From contig CANQIF010000012.1 in assembly GCA_947623965.1 (NCBI GenBank), positions 1-64,000 on the forward strand: DNA of 64,000 nt, read 5' to 3'. The notes beneath the pieces are model-generated. The model was not told the origin of the DNA and made no database searches. It saw only the letters and a list, made by a program, of their open reading frames with translations. The number at the start of each line of letters is the position of its first letter. Position 1 is the stretch's first letter. Below are positions 33,000-43,600 of this stretch, piece after piece. Source of the stretch: an uncultured Alistipes sp. (GTDB taxonomy: Bacteria > Bacteroidota > Bacteroidia > Bacteroidales > Rikenellaceae). Position numbers and translations under genes: made by a program.

Positions 33000-33695
33000 G
33001 GAAATGCCTGCCAGCAAATTCGACGTCAAAGACGTCGAGCAGCCCGCAGCCGCCCCCGGGCAGCTGCGGGCTGGCCTTGCAGCTGGAATCGACCTCGCAA
33101 GAGGTCGGCGGGCCGCAGGCTGCTGCCCGAAAATAATTCTTCATTTTTCATTGCGCCCTCAAGGGTGCCGCAGTCCGTCCGCTCGGCTGCGGGTTGGTTC
33201 TGAATCGGAATCGGTCCGTTAGGACCGTGCGGGCCGCAGCCTGGGGGCGGCGGAGGCCCGCAACTCCTTCGCGTCGTTGCGCCCTCCGCAGGCCGCGGCC
33301 CGAACGGAAATATATACCCAAGCGTACCCGGAAAGCCTCTCTCCTTAATTTTGAATCCTGAATATTGAATTTTGAATCATGAATTGCGCCCGAACGGGCG
33401 CAGCAGCCCGCAGCCGCCCCCCCCCGGCGGAGGGCTGCATCTTCGCGTCCCGCAGGCCGCTCGTGCAGGCCCACCGCTCGGCTGCGGGCTTGTCTCAAGT
33501 TGAAATCGGTCCGTTAGGACCGAGCGGGCCACAGTTGTTGGTGCTTTATACTGTATATGCGACCTCGAAGAGGTCGGCGGGCCGCAGCCTCCCGGCGGCG
33601 GAGGCCCGCAGTTCGTTGCCGAACTTGGCGTGCCCTCCGCAGGCTGCAGCCCGAGCATAATTTTGAATCTTGAATTCTGAATTTGCGGCTCCCCG
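33000..33695. repeat. modular intergenic hairpin-repeat cluster
   Basis: GACGTCAAAGACGTC, CGACCTCGCAAGAGGTCG, CGGTCCGTTAGGACCG and common modules. Confidence 0.87.
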
Positions 33696-33768
33696 CATGG
33701 TGTCGCCCCTCCCCATTTTTCGAAGCGAAATTTTCATTTTCGGGGCAAAGGTATTATCTTTGTCGTCT

Positions 33769-35841
33769 ATGAGCGATTTTATTGTCAGTGCACGCAAATA
33801 CCGTCCGGCGACCTTCGCTTCGGTCGTCGGCCAGCAGCATATCACCTCGACGCTGAAGAACGCGATCGAGCGCGGCCAGTTGGCGCACGCCTACCTCTTT
33901 TGCGGTCCGCGCGGCGTGGGCAAAACCACCTGCGCCCGCATCTTCGCCAAGGCGATCAACTGTCTCTCGCCCAACGGAGCCGAGGCCTGCAACGTCTGCG
34001 AATCGTGCCGCTCCTTCAACGAGGGGCGTTCGCTCAACATCCACGAGCTGGACGCCGCCTCGAACAACTCGGTCGAGGATATCCGCACGCTGATCGAGCA
34101 GGTGCGCATCATCCCGCAGGTGGGCCGCTATTCGGTCTTCATCATCGACGAGGTCCACATGCTGTCGGCCGCCGCCTTCAACGCCTTTCTCAAAACCCTC
34201 GAGGAGCCCCCCGCCCACGCCATCTTCATCCTCGCCACGACCGAGAAGCACAAGATCATCCCGACGATCCTGTCGCGTTGCCAGATCTACGACTTCAACC
34301 GCATCCGCGTCGAAGACGCGGTCGGCTACCTGCAGTATATCGCCTCGCAGGAGGGGATTGCGGCCGACGAGGAGTCGCTCAACCTCATCGCGCAGAAGGC
34401 CGACGGCGGTATGCGCGACGCCCTGTCGATGTTTGACAAGGCGGTGTCGTTCTGCGGCACGACGCTCGACTACCGTTCCGTGGCGCGCACCCTCAACGTG
34501 CTCGACTACGACACCTATTTCGATATGACCGACCTGCTGCTGCACGGCGACTACGCGGCGGCGCTCATCGCCTTCGACGGCGTTCTCTCGAAGGGCTTCT
34601 CGGGCCAGACCTTTATGTCGGGGCTGAACCGCCACATGCGCGATCTGCTGATGGCGAAGCAGGCCGACACGCTGCGGCTGCTCGAGATGACCGGCACGCT
34701 CCTCGAACGATACCGCACGCAGGCGGAGGCCTGCGACGTCGAATTCCTCTTCGCGACGATCTCGATCCTCACGGAGCTGGACGGCAAAATCCGACAGTCG
34801 TCGAACGGACGACTGCTCGTGGAACTGGGTCTGATGAAAATCGCACGACTCGGTCAAAAAAAAAAGGAGCCGCTGAACGATGAAGGCTCCTACCCGCTCC
34901 CCGAACTGACGCCCCGACCGGCCGCGGCGGAAGTGGCAGCGGCGAATGAGATGCAGGCTGCAGCGACGAACGGTGCGGCGGGAGCCGCGGTGCCGCCGGC
35001 TGCAAAAAACGCGATACCGACGGCTGCGGCAGGGCCCGCCGGTATTGCAATGGCTTCGGCAAAACCTGCGGCTGCAACGACGGCTGCAACGCCTGCCGGT
35101 ATGGCGGCTGCGGCAAGACCTGCGGCTTCCGTTCCGCCGGCGAGTGCGACGCCCTCCGCATCCCCGGCGGCCGATCCCCGGATCGGTTCCGCCGAAACAG
35201 CGACTGGCGGAGGAGGAATGCCCGCTGCGGGAAGCGAAGCGGAACGTTCCCCGATAAGAGATGCCTCTGCGGGACACGCTGCAGCAGGACAAGCCCTTTC
35301 GGGACAGGCCTGTCCCGAATCGCGGCCGGTGTCCGACGCTCCCCGGAGCGGGACCCCGACCCACCGCCCCTCGACGCTCGGGACCTCGCTCTCGGCGATG
35401 CTTGCCCAAACGGAGGAGGCGCCCCGGACGGCGACGACCGCAGCACGGACTGAAACGGCGGCACCGACAGCCTCCATCACGATCGACCCCGCCTCCGAGG
35501 CGAAGATCGAACGGGCCCGGGAGACGATTCTTGCCCGGATCCGCGAACGCCGGCCCCGCTTCGAGCAGGCGTTCGAGCAGATGGAGGTGCACGGCAACCG
35601 CATCGCGGTCGCCGTACCGACACGCGAATTGCACGACGAGATCCAGCGCAACCGCACGGCGCTGCTGCTGGCGATTGCCCGTATGGCGGGGATCGAGGGA
35701 ACGCTCGAACTGGATGTCGCGATCAACGAAGCGATCCGGGCCGCCCGTCCGATCAAGCTCGAAGACCGCATCCGCTACCTGACGGAGAAGAACCCGCTGC
35801 TCACCGAGCTGCGGCAGACGCTCGATATGGAGGTGGAGTAG
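33769..35841 (+). CDS. dnaX: DNA polymerase III subunit gamma/tau
   Basis: RPATFASVVGQQHITSTLKNAI; FCGPRGVGKTTCARIFAKAINC; Ala/Pro-rich linker then C-terminal tau domain. Confidence 0.95.
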   Translation: MSDFIVSARKYRPATFASVVGQQHITSTLKNAIERGQLAHAYLFCGPRGVGKTTCARIFAKAINCLSPNGAEACNVCESCRSFNEGRSLNIHELDAASNNSVEDIRTLIEQVRIIPQVGRYSVFIIDEVHMLSAAAFNAFLKTLEEPPAHAIFILATTEKHKIIPTILSRCQIYDFNRIRVEDAVGYLQYIASQEGIAADEESLNLIAQKADGGMRDALSMFDKAVSFCGTTLDYRSVARTLNVLDYDTYFDMTDLLLHGDYAAALIAFDGVLSKGFSGQTFMSGLNRHMRDLLMAKQADTLRLLEMTGTLLERYRTQAEACDVEFLFATISILTELDGKIRQSSNGRLLVELGLMKIARLGQKKKEPLNDEGSYPLPELTPRPAAAEVAAANEMQAAATNGAAGAAVPPAAKNAIPTAAAGPAGIAMASAKPAAATTAATPAGMAAAARPAASVPPASATPSASPAADPRIGSAETATGGGGMPAAGSEAERSPIRDASAGHAAAGQALSGQACPESRPVSDAPRSGTPTHRPSTLGTSLSAMLAQTEEAPRTATTAARTETAAPTASITIDPASEAKIERARETILARIRERRPRFEQAFEQMEVHGNRIAVAVPTRELHDEIQRNRTALLLAIARMAGIEGTLELDVAINEAIRAARPIKLEDRIRYLTEKNPLLTELRQTLDMEVE
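34856..34891 (+). promoter_or_regulatory. candidate dnaX slippery A10 run plus hairpin
   Basis: A10 at 34856-34865; AGGAGCC(34865-34871)/GGCTCCT(34885-34891). Confidence 0.65.
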
Positions 35842-35879
35842 TTGCGGCGCACCGACCCCTGGTGCAAAGGATAATCGGG

Positions 35880-36535
35880 GCGCAGCCTGCGAAGGAGCTG
35901 CACGGCCCTGATGGACCGATCCTAACTCAAGGCAAGCCCGCAGCCGAGCGGACGGGCTTGCTTTCGAGCAGCGCAAGGATGCAGCCCTCCGCCAGGGGAC
36001 GGCTGCGGGCTGCCAATCGCTTCGCGATTGATTTTGCTGGTGAAAAGCCCTTGTGGGGGTGAGGTTGTGGACTATCGACTTCTAATGAGGTCGATTCCAG
36101 TTGTAAAACGAGCCCGCAGCCGAGCGGACGGGCCTGCTTTCGAGCAGCGCGAGGATGCAGCCCTCCGCCCGGGGGCGGCTGCGGGCTGCTCGACGTCTCC
36201 GACGTCGAATTTGCGGGCAGGCATTTCCTCCAAAACCCGGAGTGGCTACGGGGCTGCAAGCTCCCGTCTGGAACTGCAAATAGTTAAAATAAAATAGTTT
36301 GCACTTCTATTCGGGCCGCGGCTTGCGAAGGACGCATACGAGCGGACTTGCGGACGCGAGTAGCGGGCCTTCGCCGGGCGAAGCTGCGGCCCGCTGCGGC
36401 TTCTTGCGAAGCCGCAAATGAAAAATGATTTTCGGGCTGCAGCCTGCGGAGCACGCCTGCGACGAAAAGGAGCTGCGGGCCTCCGCCGCCGGGAGGCTGC
36501 GGCCCGCTCGGTCCTGACGGACCGATGAGACAGCT
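35880..36535. repeat. modular intergenic hairpin-repeat cluster
   Basis: AATCGCTTCGCGATT, ATCGACTTCTAATGAGGTCGAT and common modules. Confidence 0.85.
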
Positions 36536-36626
36536 GTAATCCGCTGCCCGTCTCGTGATCGGTTTTGCGCAACCCCCACGCTCCCGGAACGAAAAAGAAA
36601 CAATTAAAAACAAAAAAGACCATACG

Positions 36627-37922
36627 ATGACCAAGAATTTCATCGAAGAACTCGAATGGCGCGGCATGATCCACACGATCATGCCCGGCGCCAAGGAACA
36701 ACTCGAAAAGGAGATGACGACGGCCTACCTCGGCATCGACCCGACAGCCGATTCGCTGCACATCGGCCACTTGGTGGGCGTGATGATCCTCAAGCACTTC
36801 CAGCTCTGCGGCCACCGTCCGCTGGCTTTGATCGGCGGTGCGACGGGCATGATCGGCGACCCCTCGGGCAAGTCGCAGGAGCGCAACCTGCTCGACGAGC
36901 AGACCCTCCGCCACAACCAGGAGGCGATCCGCCGCCAGCTTTCCAAGCTGCTCGATTTCGATTCGGACGCCCCGAATGCCGCCCGCCTGGTGAACAACTA
37001 CGACTGGATGAAGGACTTCTCGTTCCTCGACTTCGCGCGCGACATCGGCAAGTGCATCACCGTGAACTATATGATGGCCAAGGATTCGGTCAAGAAGCGG
37101 TTCAGCGGCGAGGGCGACGGCATGTCCTTCACCGAGTTCACCTACCAGCTGCTGCAGGGCTACGACTTCCTGCACCTCTACCAGACGATGAACTGCAAGA
37201 TCCAGTTAGGCGGCGCCGACCAGTGGGGCAACATCACCACCGGTACGGAGCTCATCCGCCGCAAGTTGGGCGCCGAGGCGGAGGCCTACGCCATTACCTG
37301 CCCGCTCATCACGAAGGCCGACGGCACGAAGTTCGGCAAGACCGAGAGCGGCAATGTCTGGCTCGATCCGCGCTACACGTCGCCCTACAAGTTCTACCAG
37401 TTCTGGCTCAATGTCAGCGACGAGGATGCCAAGCGCTACATCAAGATCTTCACGCTCCTCGACCGCGAAACGATCGAGGGGCTCATCGCCGAACACGAGC
37501 AGGCCCCCCACCTGCGCATCCTGCAGAAGCGGTTGGCCGAGGAGATCACGACGATGATCCACTCGCGCGAGGAGTACGAAAAGGCGGTCGAGGCGTCGCA
37601 GATCCTCTTCGGCGGCTCTTCCGAGGCGCTGCACCGGCTCGACGAGCAGATCCTCCTGCAGGTTTTCGAGGGGGTGCCCCAGTTCCGCATCGCCCGCACG
37701 GCCCTCGAAGGGCTCACTTTCATCGAGCTGGCGGCCGGCGCGACGCAGATCTTCCCCTCGAAGGGCGAATGCCGCAAGCTGGTTCAGGGCGGCGGCGTCT
37801 CGCTCAACCGCGAGAAGGTGACCGACTCGATGCGCGCCGTCACGAAGGATGATTTGATCGCCGGCAAATACCTGCTCGTGCAGCGCGGCAAGAAGAATTA
37901 CTACCTCGTCATCGCCGAATAA
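36627..37922 (+). CDS. tyrS: tyrosine--tRNA ligase
   Basis: [41 protein letters not shown]. Confidence 0.97.
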   Translation: MTKNFIEELEWRGMIHTIMPGAKEQLEKEMTTAYLGIDPTADSLHIGHLVGVMILKHFQLCGHRPLALIGGATGMIGDPSGKSQERNLLDEQTLRHNQEAIRRQLSKLLDFDSDAPNAARLVNNYDWMKDFSFLDFARDIGKCITVNYMMAKDSVKKRFSGEGDGMSFTEFTYQLLQGYDFLHLYQTMNCKIQLGGADQWGNITTGTELIRRKLGAEAEAYAITCPLITKADGTKFGKTESGNVWLDPRYTSPYKFYQFWLNVSDEDAKRYIKIFTLLDRETIEGLIAEHEQAPHLRILQKRLAEEITTMIHSREEYEKAVEASQILFGGSSEALHRLDEQILLQVFEGVPQFRIARTALEGLTFIELAAGATQIFPSKGECRKLVQGGGVSLNREKVTDSMRAVTKDDLIAGKYLLVQRGKKNYYLVIAE

Positions 37923-37924
37923 CG

Positions 37925-38278
37925 ATGGAGTACCGGATCACGCTCGAACGCATGGAGTTCCGGGCTTTCCACGGCTGCTACGACCTGGAGCGGCAGGTGG
38001 GCAACCGGTTCACGGTCGATCTCGAACTGACGACCGAGCTGGGCGATGTGGCCGCGGCGGACGACGTCCGGCGAGCCGTCAACTACCTGACTGTCTACGA
38101 GGTGGTGCGCGAACGCATGCGGCAGACGCAGCGGACGATCGAGCGCGTCGCCGTGAACATCATCGAGGCCGTGAAAGCGCGTTTTCCCGAGGTGCGGCGC
38201 GTACGGTGCACCGTGGCGAAACTGGCGCCGCCGTTAGGCGGCAAGATCGCCTGCGTAAGCGTGACGATCGAGGCATAA
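37925..38278 (+). CDS. folB: dihydroneopterin aldolase
   Basis: ITLERMEFRAFHGCYDLERQVGNRFTVDLEL; NYLTVYEVV; KLAPPLGGKIACVSV. Confidence 0.92.
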   Translation: MEYRITLERMEFRAFHGCYDLERQVGNRFTVDLELTTELGDVAAADDVRRAVNYLTVYEVVRERMRQTQRTIERVAVNIIEAVKARFPEVRRVRCTVAKLAPPLGGKIACVSVTIEA

Positions 38279-38504
38279 TGCCTCCGGGCATCGCTGGAAT
38301 GAGCGGCCCCGGGCACGTCGGAAGAACGGTGCAGGGCTGGAAGAACTGAAAAAAGAGCGGAGCGAAAGCGATCGGAGTGCGCCCGCCGGGCAATAGGGTG
38401 TTGCTCCGTCGTTTCGACCGCTCCGTCGGGCTGCAAGAATTCAAGAGGTTTCGGTGAATGCCTGGGAGCTTCAGCGGGCACCGATCCCGGGTGCAAAGGC
38501 AAAA

Positions 38505-38930
38505 GGAGTATAAATCGGGCTGCAGCCTGCGAAGGAACCGCACGAGCGGCCCTGCGGGACGCGAGTTGCGGGCCTTCGCCGCCGGAGGCTGCGGCCCGCC
38601 GATCCCTGCGGGATCGATTTCGTTCTGATCGGCCCGCAGCCGGGCGGAGGGCGGCATCGACTGCAAGGAGCTGCATCCCTCCGCCCGGGGGCGGCTGCGG
38701 GCTGCCGATTGCTTCGCAATCGAATTTACTGCAGAACATCCCGGCGATAGCCGGCAGCTGCGGGGCTGTAGGGTTGCGTTTAGAACTGTAATACATTTTG
38801 TAGTCCTATTCGGGCCGCGGCTTGCGAAGGACGCATACGAGCGGACTTGCGGACGCGAGCAGCGGGCCTTCGCGGAGTGAGGCTGCGGCCCGCTCGGTCC
38901 TGACGGACCGATTCCGATTTAGGACGGGGC
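38505..38930. repeat. modular intergenic hairpin-repeat cluster
   Basis: GATCCCTGCGGGATC (38601-38615), GATTGCTTCGCAATC (38707-38721). Confidence 0.85.
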
Positions 38931-39054
38931 TGAGACCGGGCGGATGAGTGACGCAACGGGCAGCGCGAAGACGCCGCCTTTCGCCGGGGAGAGGGGTTGC
39001 GGGCCGGCAGGGGGAAAGGGAACGGCCCCAAAATTCCCTCCCCAAAAACAAAAG

Positions 39055-39260
39055 GCTCGTTTTATTTGCAGTTCCGAAAGGAACTGCAGCGGGCCGCAGC
39101 CTCCCGGCAGCGGAGGCCCGCAGTTCGTTCCCGAACTTGGCGAGCACTCCGCAGGCTGCGTTCCGCAACCCCGGACATTCAAGGTTCGTTTACACGCACC
39201 TTTTCCCGCCTCGGCATAGCTCGAGCAAGTTCGGCTCTGCCCTCGGCTTATCGAAAAGGT
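39055..39260. repeat. composite repeat homologous to 26155-26385
   Basis: GTTCCGAAAGGAAC hairpin, GCGGGCCGCAGCC..., CATTCAAGGTTCGTTTACACGCACCTTTT, CGCCTCGGCATAG... Confidence 0.87.
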
Positions 39261-39280
39261 TCGGTTTATTTTAGGTTAAT

Positions 39281-40642
39281 ATGAAGGAATCTCAACATCG
39301 GGCCACCTTCGGTGGCCGCATCAGCGCCGTGCTGGTCGCTGCCGGCGGAGCCGTAGGCTTGGGCAACATCTGGCGTTTCCCCTACGTCGCAGGCGACAAC
39401 GGGGGCGGCGCCTTTCTGCTCATCTACATCCTCTGCATCCTCTTTCTGGGGCTGCCGCTCATGATCGCCGAGTTCTCGATCGGCAAGGCGACCCACCGCA
39501 ACGCCGTGGGGGCCTTCCATCTGCTCGACCGGCGGTGGAGCGGCATCGGCTATATGGGCGTCCTCTCGTCGGTCCTCATCTTAGGTTTCTACCTCGTCGT
39601 CGCGGGGTGGACGGCCGAATATATGATCCACTCCTTCACGAGCGATCTGGTGCGCCAAACCTCCGCCGAGGTGCACCGCCACACCTTCGAAGCCTTCATC
39701 ACCCACCCCTGGAAACCGGTCTTTTATGCGACCCTTTTCGCCGCGGCGACGCACCTCATCGTCACGCTCGGCGTCAAGGAGGGCATCGAACGGGCCGCCA
39801 AGGTGATGATGCCGCTGCTGTTCCTCTTCCTCATCGTCCTCTCGGTGCACTCGATGCTGCTGCCGGGAGGCATCGAGGGGCTGCGCTTCTTCCTCACGCC
39901 CGACTTCTCGAAGGTCACCGCCTCGTCGGTGCTCACCGCCTTGGGGCAATCCTTCTTCTCGCTCTCCATCGGTCTGGGGACGATGATAACCTATGCCTCC
40001 TACTTCACTCCCGAGACGAGCATCCGCCACACGGCCCTGCACGTGACGCTGCTCGACACGCTGGTCGCCCTGCTGGCGGGGCTCATGATCTTCCCGGCCG
40101 TCTTCAGCGCCGGTATCGAACCCGCGGCCGGTCCCTCGCTCGTCTTCATCACGCTGCCGACGATCTTCGGCTCGATGCCCTTGGGCGAGCTGTGGTCCAC
40201 GATCTTCTTCCTGCTGTTGGTGATCGCCGCACTCACCTCGACCATCTCGCTGCACGAGACCGTCACGGCCTACCTGCAGGAGGAGTGGGCTCTGAGCCGT
40301 TTTGCCGCCGCCCGCTGCACGACGCTCTTCACGGCGCTGCTCGGCGCCCTCGCCTCGCTCTCGTTAGGCGTGCTGCAGGAGTGGCGCATCGGCGGGCTCA
40401 CTCTCTTCGATGCCCTCGACTTCGTCACGGCCAACATCCTGCTGCCGTTAGGCGGCCTGCTGATCTGCGTGTTCGTGGGCTGGCGCTGGAAAAGGGACGA
40501 GATCGCCTCGCAGCTCTACGCCCCGACCGGCGGCGCACATCGCCGCCCCGGTTTCAGCATCTTCCGCTTCCTGGTCCGCTATTTCTGCCCGGTGGTGATG
40601 CTGCTGCTCTTCCTCGACAACCTCGGCTGGAAACTCTTCTGA
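39281..40642 (+). CDS. sodium-dependent (SNF/NSS family) transporter
   Basis: RISAVLVAAGGAVGLGNIWRFPYVAGDNGGGAFLLIY; multiple TM segments. Confidence 0.95.
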   Translation: MKESQHRATFGGRISAVLVAAGGAVGLGNIWRFPYVAGDNGGGAFLLIYILCILFLGLPLMIAEFSIGKATHRNAVGAFHLLDRRWSGIGYMGVLSSVLILGFYLVVAGWTAEYMIHSFTSDLVRQTSAEVHRHTFEAFITHPWKPVFYATLFAAATHLIVTLGVKEGIERAAKVMMPLLFLFLIVLSVHSMLLPGGIEGLRFFLTPDFSKVTASSVLTALGQSFFSLSIGLGTMITYASYFTPETSIRHTALHVTLLDTLVALLAGLMIFPAVFSAGIEPAAGPSLVFITLPTIFGSMPLGELWSTIFFLLLVIAALTSTISLHETVTAYLQEEWALSRFAAARCTTLFTALLGALASLSLGVLQEWRIGGLTLFDALDFVTANILLPLGGLLICVFVGWRWKRDEIASQLYAPTGGAHRRPGFSIFRFLVRYFCPVVMLLLFLDNLGWKLF

Positions 40643-40767
40643 CCGGAGCGGCGGCAGCGTCCGATCTTCTTTCCCTGCACAAACAAGTCTGCATCGGCCC
40701 GGACGGCCTCTTTCCGCGCGCTCTTCGCGATGGCTGGGAATGCTGGGAACGCCCCCAATAAACGAAT

Positions 40768-40803
40768 CAGGCGGAGCGCCGTTTCGAAAACGGGCTCCGC
40801 CTG
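40768..40803. terminator. stem-loop between convergent genes
   Basis: CAGGCGGAGC...GCTCCGCCTG. Confidence 0.65.
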
Positions 40804-40901
40804 AAAGTGCGGCGGTACGTGTCGCGGGCAAGCCCGCGGGTCATTCCGACCGCGATCGGTCCGCGGGGAAAGCACCGGAGCGCCTCCCGAGCGGCCGGTT
40901 G

Positions 40902-41246
40902 CTATTTAACCGCATTAACTACTGCTTCGAATGCCTTCGGCTCGTTCATGGCCAGGTCGGCGAGAACCTTGCGGTTCAGCGCGATGCCCTTGGCATTGAG
41001 CTTACCGATGAACTGCGAATAGGTCATTCCCTGCGCGCGGACGGCGGCGTTGATACGCGTGATCCACAGCGAACGGAATGTCCGCTTCTTGAGCTGACGG
41101 TGCGCATAAGCGAACTGCAAACCCTTCTCGACCGTGTTTTTCGCAACGGTCCATACGTTTCCCCTTGAACCAAAGTTGCCCTTGGCAAGTTTCAAAACTT
41201 TCTTTCTGCGCGCACGAGACGCAACAGCATTGACTGAACGTGGCAT
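40902..41246 (-). CDS. rplT: 50S ribosomal protein L20
   Basis: [23 protein letters not shown]...[35 protein letters not shown]. Confidence 0.97.
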   Translation of the reverse strand: MPRSVNAVASRARRKKVLKLAKGNFGSRGNVWTVAKNTVEKGLQFAYAHRQLKKRTFRSLWITRINAAVRAQGMTYSQFIGKLNAKGIALNRKVLADLAMNEPKAFEAVVNAVK

Positions 41247-41358
41247 AATGTAAAAGTTTTAGTAGCGCTCGCAGCGATGCGGTTCTCCCGCATTCTTCGG
41301 GGCTGCTTTGCGCCCGATTGAAAATGGTGCTCGTCGAATTTCGGTTGTCCGAAGCTAT

Positions 41359-41553
41359 TTATTTGACGAGCAGGTTCTTGATTTTGGCCTCGTCGGCCGC
41401 AGAAACGATCCCCGAATAGCAGAGGTTGCGCTTCTGTTTCGTCGTCTTTTTGGTCAGGATGTGACTGTGATAAGCGTGCTTGCGCTTGATCTTTCCTGTG
41501 CCGGTGAAGGTAAAGCGTTTCTTCGCCGCGGCATTGGTTTTCATTTTCGGCAT
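41359..41553 (-). CDS. rpmI: 50S ribosomal protein L35
   Basis: [44 protein letters not shown]. Confidence 0.97.
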   Translation of the reverse strand: MPKMKTNAAAKKRFTFTGTGKIKRKHAYHSHILTKKTTKQKRNLCYSGIVSAADEAKIKNLLVK

Positions 41554-41883
41554 TGTCGTAAACAGTTAATTAGTTAAACATAGCTTGCAAAAGTACACAT
41601 TTTTTCGCAATCGGCAACTTTTTTCGACCGATTTTTCGATTTCCAGGGCGCTGCAGACCGACGGCCGGGAGGCTTTCCGCCGCGCCCGGGCGGATTGCCG
41701 CCTCCGACCAGGCTCCGCGATGCCAACGGGATGGCGCGGATCGGCCCTTCAGATCGGCTGCTACGGCCTCGGCACAACCGGGCGAACCGGGTCTCCAATC
41801 GGCTTCCACAGCCCGGGGAGACCGGCCGGATCGTCCTCTCCGATCCATCTTTGCGGCCCAGGCACTGCCGCTCCGGACGGCGG

Positions 41884-42744
41884 CTACTGTTTCCGGCGTT
41901 TCCGATGGGACTTGCGGTAGTTGGGGAAGGTGATGGCGGCATAAAAAAGGCGGTAGCGGCGGCGCAGCGTTTCGTAGTCGGCCAGCTCCTCATGCGGCAG
42001 CGAGTGGGCGCGCCAGGGGAGCTGCAGCTTCCGTTCGCGGGGGAACCAGTTGCCGTAGAGCTCGAACTCCGAGAAGCACGAGAGCTCCGTCCGGTCGAGG
42101 CTCTCGACGATCGCCCGGTCCCACCGAAGCCCTGTGCGCTGTTCGATCTCGGCCCGAAGCCGGGCCAGCTCCTGCCGCGAGAAGAGCATCTTGTGGGCGA
42201 CGTACGACAGCCGGCTGGCGGGCCGGAACCCCATCAACCGCTCGATCTGCTCGTAATAGGGGCGATGGCATTCTCGGCTGCCGTAGAAGACGGTCCGGCC
42301 GTCGCGCGTCAGAAAGGTGTGGGGGCGCAGCAGCAGGTGATCCGAATCGATCGTCAGAAAGTATTCGCTGTCGCCCACCGCGCCCGAAAGCTTGAGCAAC
42401 TGCTGGAAGATCCAGCCGCTGCGATCCCGACCGTTCGGGGGGGGGACTTGGATGTTCAACGATTTAGCGTCGTAGCCAAGGACGCTGCGCTCATCGACGA
42501 AGCGGCAGTCGTGCACCCGGCAGAACTCCTCGAAGACGGGCGAGGGCGCCGCGATGATGTAGATGGCGGCGATCGGATGGCAGACCTGGCGGCGGACCCC
42601 TTCGAGGGCGAGGGGCAGAATTTCGAGATCCTTCTCGCAGACGGGAATCAACACGTCGATCAGCACGTCGGCCGGGGCCGGCATCCGCCCCGTACAGCGG
42701 AGCAGTTCGAAGCCGTAGAGAATCTTGCGCAAGAATTTGTTCAC
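41884..42744 (-). CDS. DUF6492-like glycosyltransferase-type protein
   Basis: DVLIPVCEKDLEILPLALEGVRRQV; FLTIDSDHLLL; GTG start (VNKFLRKILYGFELL) downstream of promoter at 42817-42849. Confidence 0.75.
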   Translation of the reverse strand: MNKFLRKILYGFELLRCTGRMPAPADVLIDVLIPVCEKDLEILPLALEGVRRQVCHPIAAIYIIAAPSPVFEEFCRVHDCRFVDERSVLGYDAKSLNIQVPPPNGRDRSGWIFQQLLKLSGAVGDSEYFLTIDSDHLLLRPHTFLTRDGRTVFYGSRECHRPYYEQIERLMGFRPASRLSYVAHKMLFSRQELARLRAEIEQRTGLRWDRAIVESLDRTELSCFSEFELYGNWFPRERKLQLPWRAHSLPHEELADYETLRRRYRLFYAAITFPNYRKSHRKRRKQ

Positions 42745-42816
42745 GGGCGGTGGTTGTTTAAGGGTTGTTTTACAGGTTGCTTTTAGGGCTGCTTTTAAGG
42801 CTGCTTGGCGGCTTGA

Positions 42817-42849
42817 CAAAGATACTGCTAAGCCGGGGGTAAAAGCAAA
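42817..42849 (-). promoter_or_regulatory. promoter for the DUF6492-like gene
   Basis: Reverse strand TTTG-21 nt-TATCTTTG. Confidence 0.7.
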
Positions 42850-42969
42850 TTTATTTGCATTTTTGCTGTTACCTCGGGCGGCGCGTATCCAAGGCGGAGC
42901 CAAAGATACGAAAAGCCGAGGGCTGAAGCAGGCGAATATTTGATTTAGTCAAGGCAGGGTATTCCGGCC

Positions 42970-43460
42970 ACAAGGTTGGTCGCGATGGCGGGCGGCGGGC
43001 TGCAGACTGCAGGATGCCGAGTGTGCTGTTTCGGCAATCGTTGCGCAGTGTGTGGAATCGGTCCGTCAGGACCGAGCGGGCCGCAGCTGCTGTTTGTTGC
43101 GGAGGGTGTCGTGTCGAGCTCGGTCGCGCAGCGACCGGCAGCCCGCAGCCGCCCCCGGGCGGAAGGCTGCATTCTCGCGTCCGCAGGCCGCTCGTGCAGG
43201 CCCATCCGCTCGGCTGCGGGCTTATCGCTTGCGACTGGAATCGACCTCGGTAGAGGTCGGCGGGCCGCAGCCTCCCGGCGGCGGAGGCCCACAGTTCGTT
43301 GCCGAACTTGGCGTGCCCTCCGCAGGCTGCAGCCCGAGCATAATTTTGAATCTTGAATTCTGAATTTTGAATTTGCGGCTTCGCCCGGCGAAGGCCCGCT
43401 TTTCGCGTCCTGCAAGTCCGCTTGTGCGTGTCCTTCGCATGCGCTCCGAATATCATTTTT
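42970..43460. repeat. modular intergenic hairpin-repeat cluster
   Basis: CGGTCGCGCAGCGACCG (43121-43137), CGACCTCGGTAGAGGTCG. Confidence 0.87.
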
Positions 43461-43535
43461 TATTTTGTATTTGCGGCTCCGGAAAAGGGCCATTGCAAAC
43501 TGCGGCCCGATAAACTCCGTTCCATTATGAAAAAA

Positions 43536-43574
43536 AAGCCTGCATGACGCCAAAAGCGGCCGCCCTGCAGGCTT
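43536..43574 (-). terminator. stem-loop downstream of hppA
   Basis: AAGCCTGCA...TGCAGGCTT with poly-A on + strand (poly-T on -). Confidence 0.75.
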
Positions 43575-43600
43575 CCATAATAACCGTCCCGTCGAGACGG

